Source: Litsea cubeba (lineage: Eukaryota; Streptophyta; Magnoliopsida; Laurales; Lauraceae). Taken from it: DNA of 64,000 bases. Shown piece after piece: positions 31,068-43,300 of this stretch (within the stretch, counting starts at the first letter, position 1; the number at the start of each line of letters is the position of its first letter). The notes beneath the pieces are model-generated. The model searched no databases and was not told where the DNA came from. It saw only the letters and a program-made list of their open reading frames with translations. A program made the translations under genes and the position numbers. The DNA lies in NCBI GenBank assembly GCA_012931725.1, contig CM022944.1, forward strand, positions 35,340,876 through 35,404,875. Direction: 5' to 3'.

Positions 31068-31321
31068 GAAGGGGAAACCCTCATTTGGGTACCGCCTCCG
31101 AATTCGAAGAGACACTTCAAAGCCCGTGCCCATCAATCAATGGGACAACGCAGTTGGCGCGGAAACTACGCGTGTAGCCGTCAGCTCGGTTCCAAAGGCG
31201 GACAGGGCAGGGCATTTATTGCTTTGAAGAGTTGAAGCGACACCAAGTAATGATCACAGTATCCCCAGATGGATTCTTCTAGCTTTCAACCCCTAAAGGC
31301 TAGCACACTTCAGAGGTCAAA

Positions 31322-31335
31322 ACCTAGGGGGCAAT
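31322..31335 (+). promoter_or_regulatory. Polypurine tract of the Tat-type element
   Basis: acctagggggcaat directly before the 3' LTR start TGTGTGGGG. A G-rich tract followed by 'caat' is the usual plus-strand priming site of this element group. Confidence 0.75.
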
Positions 31336-32264
31336 TGTGTGGGGAGATTTCCCGAACCACAGGATTAAGTTAATCACAGCCACCAGATCAAGCTAAGCAC
31401 TCTCACGTGCCGCCCTCACGTCATCCACGTGACACCAGGCTCGTCCCGGCTGTCAGGACAGGAGGTCCGGCCGAAGTCGGACAGCTCCGGACCTTAGCGC
31501 CGAACTGACCCACCTCGGGCGTCATCTCGGCAAGGATCACCACCACGGGTACCACCTCGGCAGAAAGCTCCATTTCGGCTAAAGAAGCCGAGACAGAAGC
31601 CGAAGCAAGAGAAAACATTCACGTGTACCCTTCATCCCACACGTCATCAGGCACGTGGAGGGATAGGGACACGCGCTGGTGGGACAGACGCGACATCCAG
31701 CCGCCCACAATCTTCGCCAGATCCCTGGCAGAGTCCCATCCAGCGGCTGAAGCCACATCAGGGCAGGGCCCGAGGGCGGATCCGCTGGTACTCCTACCGC
31801 CAAAGGCGCCCAACAGGATCTGGCCCAACAGGATGTGCATTAAATGCGATGTGGGCTGACCCGACGGGCATTTAATGCATAGTGGGCTGGATTGGACCAC
31901 AATTAATGCAATGTGGGCTGATCATGACTTCTAAGTCAAATCGTGGGACCCACACCACAATATCTTCCAAAGATACGTTCCACACTCTATAAATAGAGAC
32001 CCATGCCACCATCTAAGGTACGCCATTTTTCTCCATACCAGAGTCGTTACTCTGTCTTTCTTCCTCCTCTCCTTCCATTGTTCCAGTTCACATACTGACT
32101 TTGGCATCGGAGAGCCTTGCGCCACTCAGGCCAGGGTCCTCTGACCGTTTGCTACTCCTTTTCAGGCTCTCGGAAGGCATCCAGACATTCCGGACACCAT
32201 CATCTTCTCGGATAAGTCCTATAAGGCACCCTCTTATTGTGGGTCATAATTTTCTGCACCTACA
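31336..32264 (+). repeat. 3' LTR of the Tat-type element
   Basis: 929 bp, the same length and apparently the same sequence as 20157-21085. It is followed by TSD cttaa (32265-32269). Confidence 0.95.
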
Positions 32265-32446
32265 CTTAATATATATTAATTAGAAAATGTTAGACATGCA
32301 CTTGAGAACCTTTTTCTCCAGAAAAATATTTTTGGATTATGGATGCAAATTTGCTCGTGGATTATCCTGTATTGGATGATAGTGCCTATGCAGTGAAATC
32401 GAAAGCTTGCATTGGATGATTATGTTTTAAAGTTGCGATTTTACAG

Positions 32447-33614
32447 ACATATCTTCAGTCACTGACAATTCGGCTTGAGGAGATGAGGATCAAAAGGCGT
32501 GACTCAGAGCAGTGGATGCATCATCGCATGCTACCACAGGAGCTCAGGAAAGAGTCAGGCGATATGATCAATACAAGTGGTTGGAAACAAGAGGGGTGGA
32601 CGAAGAAAGCTTGGTTCAGATACTACCCAAGGATCTTAGAAGGGACATCAAACGTCATCTTTGTTTGGCTTTGGTGAGAAGGGTAAGCAGGTTATCTATC
32701 TGATGATTGGACTTTTTCTGTTCATTTCCATTTCTGTTTGCCTTAATTTTTCTTGCCTGCATCGACCAACCCAAAATGTGGTCTACCAGGTGAACAGCTT
32801 CGATTACCTAGCTGTGGGTTCCACTTGTACCATTCCTGGTCAAAAAACATTTTCCATGTAGAGCATCATTACCTTATCTTTTCCCTTGTTGGGTTGCCAT
32901 TGCAATGTCCAGGTGCCTCTGTTAGCGAATTTGGACGAGCGTTTGCTGGATGCCATATGCGAACGGCTGAAACCCAGCTTGTATACTGAAAAAACTTATA
33001 TTGTCAGGGAAGGGGACCCTGTCGATGAGATGCTTTTCATCATATGGGGTCGTTTGGAGAGTGAAACAACTGATGGTGGGAGGTCTGGGTTCTTCAACCG
33101 CAGCTTGCTCAAACAAGGGGATTTCTGCGGTGAGGAGCTACTGACCTGGGCATTGGATCCCAAATCTGGAGCCAACCTCCCATCTTCGACACGGACAGTG
33201 AAGGCTTTAACAGAAGTAGAAGCATTTGCCCTGATAGCTGATGAATTGAAATTTGTGGCTAGCCAGTTTCAGGCGTCTACACAGCAGACAGGTCCAGCAC
33301 ACCTTCCGCTTCTACTCGCAGCAGTGGAGGACATGGGCTGCATGCTTTATCCAAGCTGCATGGCGGCGTTATTCCAAGAGGAAGATTTCCGACCAACATG
33401 GTGAAGAGGAGGAAGAGGAGCTTCCTTTACTAGGGATGCAAGTTATGATTTTGGGAACGGTTCTTCCAGCCTAGCAGCAACAGTCTTTGCATCACGGTTT
33501 GCAACTAATGCTCTTCGTGGCGTTCACAGAGTCCGAAGTACAAAGAGTTCAAACGTTTCGCTGAAACTGCAGAAGCCTGCAGAGCCAGATTTTACTGTAC
33601 ATGGTACAGATTAA
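32447..33614 (+). pseudogene. Cyclic nucleotide-gated channel (CNGC) 3' exons, broken
   Basis: Exon A 32447-32682 (after ttttacag, donor GG|GTAAGCAG) encodes the C-linker: YLQSLTIRLEEM, SEQWMHHRMLP, YDQYKWLETRGVDEESLVQ, LPKDLRRDIKRHLCLALVRR. Exon B 32913-33614 (after tgtccag) encodes the cyclic-nucleotide-binding domain and IQ region: LDERLLDAICERLKPSLY, IVREGDPVDEMLFII, GRSGFFNRSLLK, GDFCGEELLTWALDP, FRRLHSRQVQHTFRFYSQQW, AACFIQAAWRRYSKRK, ending KPAEPDFTVHGTD and TAA. Plant CNGCs are plasma-membrane cation channels. Three single-base frame breaks are visible (about 32549, 33267, 33430). The membrane-spanning exons are absent; the Tat-type element ends 178 bases upstream of exon A. A retained intron argues against a retrocopy. 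Confidence 0.88.
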
Positions 33615-34420
33615 CAATTTTGTTGACAAGTGGGAACCAAAATCTCTCTGATGGACTTGATTTTTGTTGCTTCCAACAAATAACTCGAAACCCCTTTTTT
33701 ATGTTTTATTTTCACAAAATACGAACAATTGTATATGCTGAGGTGCTTGAATACCCATGACTGTTTATGTTGAAGATGATGATATTAACCTGTATATTGT
33801 GTGGAAATTGTGCCAGACAAAATAGAAGGAAAGTTCTCTTCCTGCAGTTCTCGTGCTAATAAATATTGGCATCTTGCATATATAATTGATGGAGCTTATA
33901 TGTGATGAAAAATGTTATTGTTAAACCAGCACCATATCATCCTTCGAAAGACATCTCTGATTTGACACAGAAAACTTGACATCTACGCCCATTTTAATCA
34001 CGTCTATGTGTGAGCAATTTAGTATGTATTCATCGGTTAATGTCATCTTTGGGTATAACCAGACCATAAACAGTTTGATTCTCTTGGCAGAAGGGATGGT
34101 TGGCCATCTCTACTGCTGTCTGCTTGAAGACGTTGTCTGCTTAAGAACATTTTCTGCCTTCTTGCCCCAAAGAGTGATCAGAGCCAATTAACTATACCAA
34201 CAATTATATGTGAACTGTACAATTATAAGTATGGTCGGAGTGTATATTCTCAAAGAAATAAAATTTTCTGCAGGTAAAAAAAAAGGTGCTGCAGGAAAAG
34301 ATTAATCTCACCTGTTAATGTAGGGAGAGCCGGCCTGCATTAACAGCTCACAGCCATTTTCGTGGAGCACATCTCCTGAGGACATCTGTTGGAGAAAATC
34401 TCTCAAAAATTATGTGGATT
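33615..34420. other. Intergenic, 3' flank of the CNGC relic
   Basis: No coding or RNA gene recognised. AT-rich, includes an A9 run near 34277. Confidence 0.5.
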
Positions 34421-34429
34421 ATTGTAATA

Positions 34430-34577
34430 CTTAGTTAGGAGGTGTATCATGATGTTAATCTCATCGATTAGCCCCTATGAAGATTCGGGTTCTTTTTAAT
34501 TTTTATTTTCTGCTACATAGGATTAGAATTCGCGCACTCATTTACCACCTACATACCTAACCAGCTGAGCCACATCC
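34430..34577 (-). repeat. tRNA-derived SINE-like sequence
   Basis: The minus strand from 34577 reads GGATGTGGCTCAGCTGGTTA, a good pol III box A in a tRNA-like 5' end. About 40 bases on it has a degraded box B (GCGAATTCTAATCC), then a non-tRNA body. This is a SINE head rather than a tRNA gene, since no cloverleaf can be closed. The 3' end is uncertain. Confidence 0.5.
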
Positions 34578-35545
34578 AAGGACAACAAAGATTTAGATTT
34601 AGTTTAACTGGAGTCAAAGTGATTGTAATCCCCTAATCCCGAAAATTATAGGAATAAATTTATCATTTTAGGACTTGTTTTCCAAGTCTTTGTAATTCGT
34701 TTCTTCATTAATACAATTTGTGAAAAAAAAAAGGCATCCTATTATAGGCGGATACTCTATTGCAAATTTACCACCACCTCTCTTCATTTACAAACATAAC
34801 CATTTATCACCTCGTCTGATATGTAAGTTGGAGGCTGAAAAATGTTCTCATTTACACAATATTTTCATACCTCATATAAACTATCTAATATAAGCACACA
34901 TGCATAATGGGATACGACTGTAAATGACCGCAAACAAATGACCCGTGAGCATTTGGAATTAAGATTTTTAAATGGTCAGATTTCATGAAGATGATAATCA
35001 ATGTTGTGAGCCACTAAATGATGGTTCAGCTTCCCCAAACTCAAGTCTCCAGTATGCATTCCCTCAGGCCATAAGTTATATTCAATTTTGTCATTTTGGA
35101 TATTTGATAATACAAACAATAATTAATACTGTATACATTCAATCCATGATGATCAGTACAAGCAACACTACACGGTTGATCAGTGGCCCACCAAAACTGA
35201 TGGTGAGATGTAGTTAGTGACAAGAGGAGAGAGATCGAGTAGTAATTTTCCAAGATCACTACATTTTCCAAAAAAAAAACCTCACCGTGTCTTTCACTAG
35301 AGAAAATGCTTATAATTTATAAAACATAATAACCAATAACAAGCTATTTCACTCTATTATTCAAAATTCAAAATAACTATATATAATCTCTAATCAACCA
35401 GCAATTTGGATCAGGTCAAATCCAAAATCGCATGGCTCAGCCTGAGTTGAAGGAAGTTCAGGGTGACCAATTGTGTGGGCCGGGTTCATGATGTAGGAGC
35501 ATAGGACCTAAATTCAATGGAGGACTAACCAGCTAGTGGCAGACT
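34578..35545. other. AT-rich intergenic sequence
   Basis: No gene recognised. It ends with a 21-bp direct duplication of 'gactaaccagctagtggc' type near 35524-35560. Confidence 0.5.
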
Positions 35546-35777
35546 AACCAGCTAGTGGTAGTTCAACTGGCCAAGGACTATGCCCCTCAAGAAGCAGAGA
35601 CATCTCATGTTCGACACCTACCTCATTGGCGACCTCTCATAGTTTTACCTTGGTGCATGTAGACAGGAGGATTTGCACGTGTCCCTATAGAGATTAGTTT
35701 TCAGTCGTCCATAACTCATAGCCAAAGGCTCCTTAGCTGGGCTGAGCAGGAGATACCCTGGGTTATAAAAAAATAAA
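35546..35777 (+). repeat. SINE-like sequence
   Basis: A box A-like tagtggtagttcaactgg is followed about 50 bases later by a box B-like atgttcgacacct. The body ends gagataccctgggttat and an A-rich tail (ataaaaaaataaa). The layout fits a tRNA-derived plant SINE. Confidence 0.5.
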
Positions 35778-38741
35778 TCCAATGGATGACTAGCTTGACC
35801 ACGTCCGTGCTTAAAGCACAAACATGTAAATGCATATAAAATTCGTCAGAGTTGTATTGATGGGGTTTTAGACATGTTAATTAATTATATGAGTTAATTA
35901 TAATTAAGATATTATTAGTGTTAGTGTTAAAAAATAGAAAGTAATAAAACTATAAAATTTTATGAGAAGTAAGAATTAAATGCAATTTTTATGTGATATT
36001 GAATAGTGTTCATTGCATGTCAAGTATTTTGGCTATTTTTAATTTATATCAAATCTTTGGAATGATTGATTTAATAGATGGGTCTAATTGAAAGTGGAGT
36101 GATAGAATTAGAATTATTTGGTATGAGACTAAAAGTAGACCCCATGTAAAAACTAAAAAATATAATGTAATAGTTTGTAATTTTTAAGATTATCTTAAAT
36201 AAAATAATATAGTTATATAATCATAGAGAGTATATTGGTCCTAATTTTAAGTTGTTGAGTACATATAGATATGAAAAAAAAAATTTATCAGGAAAGTGGG
36301 GTTTTTTCCTTTAGATCCATTTTGATCAATGGGAATTGAAAACAAAAGAGAAAATTATCTTAGCCATATTTAATAAGTAAATATGACTAAAATTACACTT
36401 AAATAACTGAACAATTGGAAAGAAATAGAATAATAATATAAATTTATAATTTAGAAGTCAAGATTGAAATCGGTTTGGTCAAAATCAGTAACTTTAACAG
36501 ATAATACAATAGTGTCTGAAAAAGAAATGATCAAAATCATTCAGATTTATAAATAAATCATAAAAATCTATTAATTTGAAGGCCAGAATTATGCAATTTG
36601 GGATATTGTTTATGTGTGGTCGATCAAGTAGTAATAGAAGCATTAAAAAAAAATAAAGTTTAAAAGTTAGGCCAATTATAAATGATTCATCCCAGTCGAT
36701 TTAATCTGGACCTTAACTTAACTTGATATTTGACTTTCCAACCTAACTTAACTTGCCTTATGCTAATTTGATCCTCCAAAGACATGACTTTAATGCGACC
36801 TATTAATACTTTATTATCTTACTTTTTGAGTGATAGTTTAGATGAGTGACATTTGTCAATCACCTATGATATTTATCTTTAAACTATCATTCTATGTCAT
36901 GACACTTGTTGTCATTCTTTTTGTGTGATTAGATGGGTGACATTTGTCAATCATATATGACTTTTTTAACGTATAAAGAAGACATGCTCTTCTATTGCAA
37001 TTCATACCTCCTATTTATTTTTCAAGCTTTAGTTTCCCAACCCCCACCCGCATTTTATTTCATTTTCTTAGAAAGACTTTTTCATCTTATTTCCGTAGCA
37101 AAGTGACCTAATTGATGCTAGTGGTGTCTAAGTCCATGTCGGAACCTACATAAATTATGACAATTTCCATTTTAAAGGTTTTACTTCTACTTGAACTTTT
37201 TATGTATATGTTAAATTCTACATAATTTATTACAATTTTCACTTTAAAAGTTTTACTTTTACTTGTACGTTCTATATATGAGTTAAATTATGTGCATGTA
37301 CTAACAAATAACATATATATTGTTAATACAAATGTAATATTTAAGATACTTTTTATGATTTTCTTGTACTTTTTTTTTATCAATTTAGATAATCGTATTA
37401 TTTAGATTTAAGTCAAAGTGTATTAATTTCTAAAACAAGAGGGACTTAGGCCTCTCCATTTCCAAAACAAGCCAAATTAAACGTTGAATAAGCACATAGA
37501 TGTAGCTAGAATCTGGCTCATTGATGAAATGTATTTTTGGAAGATAATGAAACATATTAAAAGGATTTTATATGTGAAAATTTTTTTAATTATGTTTTTT
37601 TTCCTCGATTTACACGGGTACTATTTTGAGTTGTAAACATTCTCAATAGCTATGATTAGTCGGTTTTTAAAATAAATTATAAAATTATTTATGAATTTAC
37701 TTTTCTCAATTGCAGTCATAATATCATTATCGGGAATGGGTGGTATAAGAAAAAAGGTATGTCAGTAATTTTTTTTAAGAATTACAATCAATTTAATCTA
37801 ATAAATCTTTTTTATTTTTTATTATGTATTTAGTAAATATCAATTTATATTGTAGGTTTTAAAAGTCATTAGAAGTTTAAGGAATAAAAGAAGAATCTTC
37901 AGAGCAATAAACAAACAAAGAAATCTTAAACAAAAACAAATAAAATAAAATAAAATAAATCTTAAATGGGACTTTAGAACTTAAAATTAAAGTAGGAACA
38001 ATTGCTACCTAAGGCTTAAGGAATCCAGATCATGCAGGAAACTTACATCGTACAAGACTTTCTTATTTGAGAATCTATATAATAAGGGGGGATAGTTTTT
38101 GAATTTCTGGACTCTTTCCCCACCCTTGGATTTATGTACATATTTCTGTACATAAATCCTAGGGCTGAGAAGGGATTCAAGATCTTGGTAATTTTGTAAT
38201 TATTTGAAAACAAAGGGGCAGTAACTTCCGTAAAATCTTAGTAATTTTATAATTATTTGAAAACAAAGGGGCAGTAACTTCCGTGAGATCTTGATAATTT
38301 TGTAATTATTTAAAAAAAAGGAGCAGTAACTTCCGTGAGATCTTGATAATTTTGTAATTATTTGAAAATAAAAGGCAGTGACTTCTGTGAACGTAAGTTG
38401 TTTTTAGTGCATTTGATCATTGGGTTAAGGCTGTGAATTTTTTTTCTTTGCATTATTCTTCTTTAGAGTTTGATTATTGGGTTTTCTTTCTTTTTTGGTG
38501 TATTTAATTTAATTGGGGGTTTTTGGTGGTTAGTATTTGATAATCTAAATGCCTAATTAACTTATTGCTTTCCTGGGTTTTCTTTGTTATTCTGATTGTT
38601 TGATTGTGGGGTCTTTCTGTTTACTTTTTTTTATTCTGTTTTTAATTTGGTCATATTTGATTAAGTTATTGCATTCCTAGATATATTCTTATTTTAATTT
38701 TAACGTCGTGCGCCGTGCTTTCAAGCATGGGAAATTTCTAG
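35778..38741 (+). mobile_element. Possible non-autonomous Helitron
   Basis: The right end has a short hairpin (CCGTGCTT-TC-AAGCATGG, 38713-38730) followed after seven bases by CTAG (38738-38741) and then T, the arrangement of a Helitron 3' terminus (hairpin, CTRR, insertion before T). The left end may be TCCAATGG after an A at 35777. A hairpin 'gtgcttaaagcac' lies just inside. The interior is AT-rich with no Rep/helicase and no long frame. The left boundary is weak. Confidence 0.4.
38181..38390. repeat. Four ~52-bp tandem units near the Helitron-like 3' end
   Basis: Units with taattttgtaattatttgaa and gcagtaacttccgtgagat repeat four times with few changes. Confidence 0.85.
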
Positions 38742-40360
38742 TTATTATATATGAACCGACCTGATTCTAATCAAGAAATCAAACGCATTGTATCCAATTG
38801 ATTTTTACCACTGCCAATTAATTTGACTTCCACTATTTTTTTCAACCAAAACCCTTTCTTCCTCTTTCTACGTTTCAAATGCACTCCATGCGTTTTCCAC
38901 CTCAAAGTAACTGAACCCCTTCTCTCCGACCCCTTCCCTTCCTCTGTTTTCTTATGCACCACCCCCTCTCTATGTATAGACCCTTTCTTTTCTCCTCCCT
39001 TTTATCTTCTTTCTTTACTTTCAAATGGTCTTTATACATTTTCGATTCTAAACGCAACTAAACCTTTTCCTCTTCTCTCCCTCCCCTCTCCTTCCTCTCC
39101 TCTTTTCTGTACGCATCCCCTCTCTATGTACAAATGCATTCATTTCTCCCACAACCAAACCCATCATTTTTGGAAACCCTGAACCCCTAAATCACAATTT
39201 TGAATCAAATCTACGTTCTATTGGGTCTATACCACCAACACCTGGCATGTTTGGCTAGTAAAGAGATGAACATGTATTTAAGGGTAATTCCCTAAACATT
39301 TTACTAAACATGTTTGGCTACTCTGAATGAGCAAATTTTACTTATTCCCTAGACAATTTTTTTTCACTAGACCCAACCCATTTTACTAAACATGTTTGGT
39401 TATTCTCAACTTCGATTTGATTCATCTTTGCCTATACATTAATTCAGGACATCTACTTACAGGAGCTTTGTTTGCAGGCTTACAGGAGCTTTGTTTGCAG
39501 GAGGAACCAACGGTGAATTTGGATGCGTCCAATGGACATCATGCATTGCTTTGAGATCTAGTAATGTGGATACCACTGAAGCTAAAGCCAAACTGTGTTG
39601 CAAGACACGTTCATGTCGGAAAGTCTGTTTTGTAATGAATCGGAGCACTGAGCCACCTTTTATACCAACCTTTATCTATTAAGAAAGTATCATTTTCAAG
39701 AAAAAAAAATCAGGTAAAAAGCCCACCTAGGCATTGCTTTTCTCATGTAGATATTTGAAATCTTTAAAACTTGCATTATTTTGTATTACACCAATTTCAT
39801 GGTGATTTCTTATTTTTGTTCTGTATCTTGGGTTTCTCAATCTAGTCTAGCACATACTCATGCATTCATATTTTCTTTGATTTGATGTTTTTGTTCTATC
39901 TTTTGAATTCCTCTTATATTCTACAACATGACCATGCATGCATGTTTTCTTATTGGAATGATTTATCAGCTTTAGTTTATGCACACCAATGGTAGTTCTG
40001 CATGAATAAAAATGACGCTAAGTACGTAGTATGTATCTCATCCAATAAAAAAACGAAATTAGAAAGTAGCACACCCAAAAACTCGTATTGTAGGGTTATG
40101 CTTATGTTTGTTATGGGTATATATTGAAGTTGTTTGTAATGCCTATTTGCTTTGTTCTATAAATTAAGATAGAATTTGTTTGTCTTTGATGATATAAAAT
40201 TGAAGTCACTATTGAATCTTAGTTTAGGTTTTCCTCTTCCATACAAGTTACTATTTAATATCCTTATCACCTGCCAATATTTTCAGTTTAGGTACATTAG
40301 GCTAATATAAGTATCTTGATCAAAGGTTAGTTTTGCTCCTTAGATTGTATACTAGCTAGC
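38742..40360. other. AT- and pyrimidine-rich intergenic sequence before the satellite
   Basis: No gene recognised. 38820-39130 is strongly CT-rich. A direct duplication of 'cttacaggagctttgtttgcag' type (about 22 bp) lies at 39457-39500. Motif aaacatgtttggctactct-like recurs near 39310 and 39390. Confidence 0.55.
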
Positions 40361-43300
40361 TGTGGGAACTGACGGTTCACAAATATGACTCCCGGTTAGA
40401 GAATTACGAGCGAAACATGAGGTTTTCCAACACTTTAGGCTCGAAAACAGCCCGCCGGGGGTCCGGAACGGGTATCGGCTGTTGGAAAAATCAGAAATCG
40501 TTACGAGCACTTCGATCGAGGGTAGAGTAACTTTTGGGAACTGATGGTTCGCAAATAGGACTCCCGGTTAGAGAATTACGAGCGAAACATGTGGTTTTCC
40601 AACACTTTAGGCTCGAAAACGGCCCGCCGGCGGTCCGGAATGGGAATCGGCCGCCAGAAAAATTGGAAACCGGCACGAGCACTTCGCTCGAGGGTAGAGT
40701 AACTTGTGTGAACAGACGGTTTGCAAATAGGACTCCCGGTTAGAGAATTACGAGTGAAACATGGGGTTTTCCAACACTTTAGGCTCGAAAACGGCCCGCC
40801 GGGGGTCCGGAACGGGAATCGGCCACCGGTAAAATCAAAAACTGGCACGAGCACTTCGCTCGAGGGTAGAGTAACTTGTGGGAACTGATGGTTCACAAAT
40901 AGGAGTCCCAGTTAGAGAATTACGAGCGAAACATGGGGTTTTCCAACACTTTAGGCTCGAAAACGGCCCGCCGGGGGTCCGGAACGGGAATCAGCCGCCG
41001 AAAAAATAAAAAATCAGCACGAGCACTTCGCTTGAGGGTAGAGAAACTTTTGGGAACTGACGGTTCGCAAATAGGAGTCCCGGTTAGAGAATCACGAGCG
41101 AAATATGGGGTTTTCCAACACTTTAGGCTCGAAAACGGCCCGCCGGGGGTCTGGAATGCGAATCGGCCGCCGGACCAATCGGAAACCGGCATGAGCACTT
41201 CTCTCAAGGGTAAAATAAAACTTGTGGGAACTGATGGTTCACAAATAGGAGTCTCGGTTGGAGAATTACGAGCGAAACATGGGGTTTTCCAACACTTTAG
41301 GCTCGAAAACAGCCCACCGGGGGTCTGTAATGGGAATTCGCAGCCGGAAAAATCGAAAACCGGCACGAGCACTTCGCTCGAGGGTAGAGTAACTTGTGGG
41401 AACTGACGGTTCACAAATAGGACTCCCGGTTAGAGATTACGAGCGAAACATGGGGTTTTCCAACACTTTAGGCTAGAAAACGGCCCGCCGAAGGTCCGGA
41501 ACGGGAATCGGCCGCCGAAAAAATTGAAAACCGGCACGAGTACTTCGTTCGGGGGTAGAGTAACCTGTGGGAACTAATGGTTCGCAAATATGAGTCCCGG
41601 ATAGAGAATTATGAGCGAAACATGGGGTTTTCCAACACTTTAGGCTCGAAAACAGCCCGCCGGGGGTCTGGAACGGGAATCGGCTGTCGAAAAAATCAAA
41701 AATCAGTGCGAACACTTCGATCGAGGGTAGAGTAACTTTTGGGAACTGATGGTTCGCAAATAGGACTCCCGGTTTGAGATTACGAGCGAAACATGGGGTT
41801 TTCCAACACTTTAGGATGGAAAATGGCCCGACGGCGGTCCGGAACGGGAATCGCCCGGCGGAAAAATTAGAAACCGGCATGAGCACTTCGCTCGTGGGTA
41901 GAGTAACTTGTATGAACAGACGGTTTGCAAATAGGACTCGCGGTTAGAGAATTACGAGCGAAACATGAGGTTTTCCAACACTTTAAGATAGAAAACGGCC
42001 TGCCTGGGGTCTGGAACGGGAATCGGCCGCTGAAAAAATTGAAAATAGGCATGAGTACTTCGTTGGTGGGTAGAGTAACCTGTGGGAACTGGTGGTTCGC
42101 AAATTTGAGTCCCGGTTAGAGAATTACGAGCGAAACATGGGGTTTTCCAACACTTTAGGCTCGAAAACGGCCCGCCGGGGGTCTGGAAGGGGAATCGGCT
42201 GTCGGAAAAATCAGAAATCAGCACGAACACTTCGATCGAGGGTAGAGTAACTTTTGGGAACTGATGGTTCGCAAATAGGACTCCCGGTTAGAGAATTACG
42301 AGCGAAACATGTGGTTTTCCAACACTTTAGGCTGGAAAACGGCCCGCCGGTGGTCCAAAATGGGAATCGGCCGCTGGAAAAATTTGAAACCGGCAAGAGC
42401 ACATCGCTCGTGGGTAGAGTAACTTGTGGGAACTGATGGTTTGCAAATAGGACTCCCGTTAGAGAATTACGAGCGAAACATGGGGTTTTCAACACTTTAT
42501 GCTCGAAAACAGCCCACCGGGTTCCGGAACAGGAATTGGCCGCTGGAAAAATTTGAAACCGGTAAGAGCACTTCGCTCGTGGGTAGAGTAACTTGTGGGA
42601 ACTGACGGTTTGCAAATAGGACTCCCAGTTAGAGAATTACGAGCGAAACTTGGGGTTTTCCAACACTTTATGCTCGAAAATGGCCTGCCGGGTTCCGGAA
42701 CGGGAATCGGCCGCCGGAAAAATTGAAAACTGGCACCAGCACTTCGTTCGAGGGTAGAGTAACTTGTGGGAACTAACGGTTCACAAATAGGAGTCCCGGT
42801 TAGAAAATTACGAGCGAAACATGGGGTTTTCCAACACTTTAGGCTAAAAAATGGCCCGCGGGGGTCCGGAATGGGAATCGGCCGCCGAAAAAATCAGTAA
42901 CCGGCACGAGCACTTCGCTCGGGGGTAGAGTAACCGGTGGGAACTGACGGTTCACAAATAGGACTCCCGGTTAGAGAATTACGAGCGAAACATGGGGTTT
43001 TCCAACACTTTACACTCGAAAACGGCCCGCCGGGGGTCCTTAATGGGAATCGCCGTCAAAAATCTCAGAAACCTGCACGAGCACTTCATTCGAGGGTAGA
43101 TAATCTTGTGGGAATAGACGGTTCACAAATAGGACTCCCGATTAGAGAATTACGAGCAAAACATGGGGTTTTCCAACACTTTAGGATCGAAAACGGCTCG
43201 CCGGGGGTCCGGAACCGGAATCGGCTGCCAGAAAAATTAGAAACCATCACGAGCACGTCGCTCAAGGGTAGATTAACTTGTGGGAACTGATGGTTAGCAA

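Larger units (their letters stand above)
20157..32264 (+). mobile_element. Young full-length Tat-type Ty3/gypsy retrotransposon (12.1 kb)
   Basis: LTRs at 20157-21085 and 31336-32264 are both 929 bp and appear identical. TSD cttaa lies at 20152-20156 and 32265-32269. A primer site directly follows the 5' LTR and a polypurine tract precedes the 3' LTR. The internal region has gag-pol on the plus strand, a 104-bp tandem array, and a spliced antisense gene-like unit. Two RNase H domains before integrase, a gag with a CxFH...H...C knuckle and an additional antisense ORF are known features of the Tat lineage (Grande/RIRE2/Retand type). One frameshift in pol is the only obvious lesion. Confidence 0.95.

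Noticed and set aside
34556..34577. tRNA gene on the minus strand
   Set aside because: Box A is good but box B is degraded and no acceptor stem closes; SINE head preferred.
39491..39682. 63-codon plus-strand frame
   Set aside because: No recognised similarity, in CT/AT-rich intergenic DNA, no promoter or splice support.
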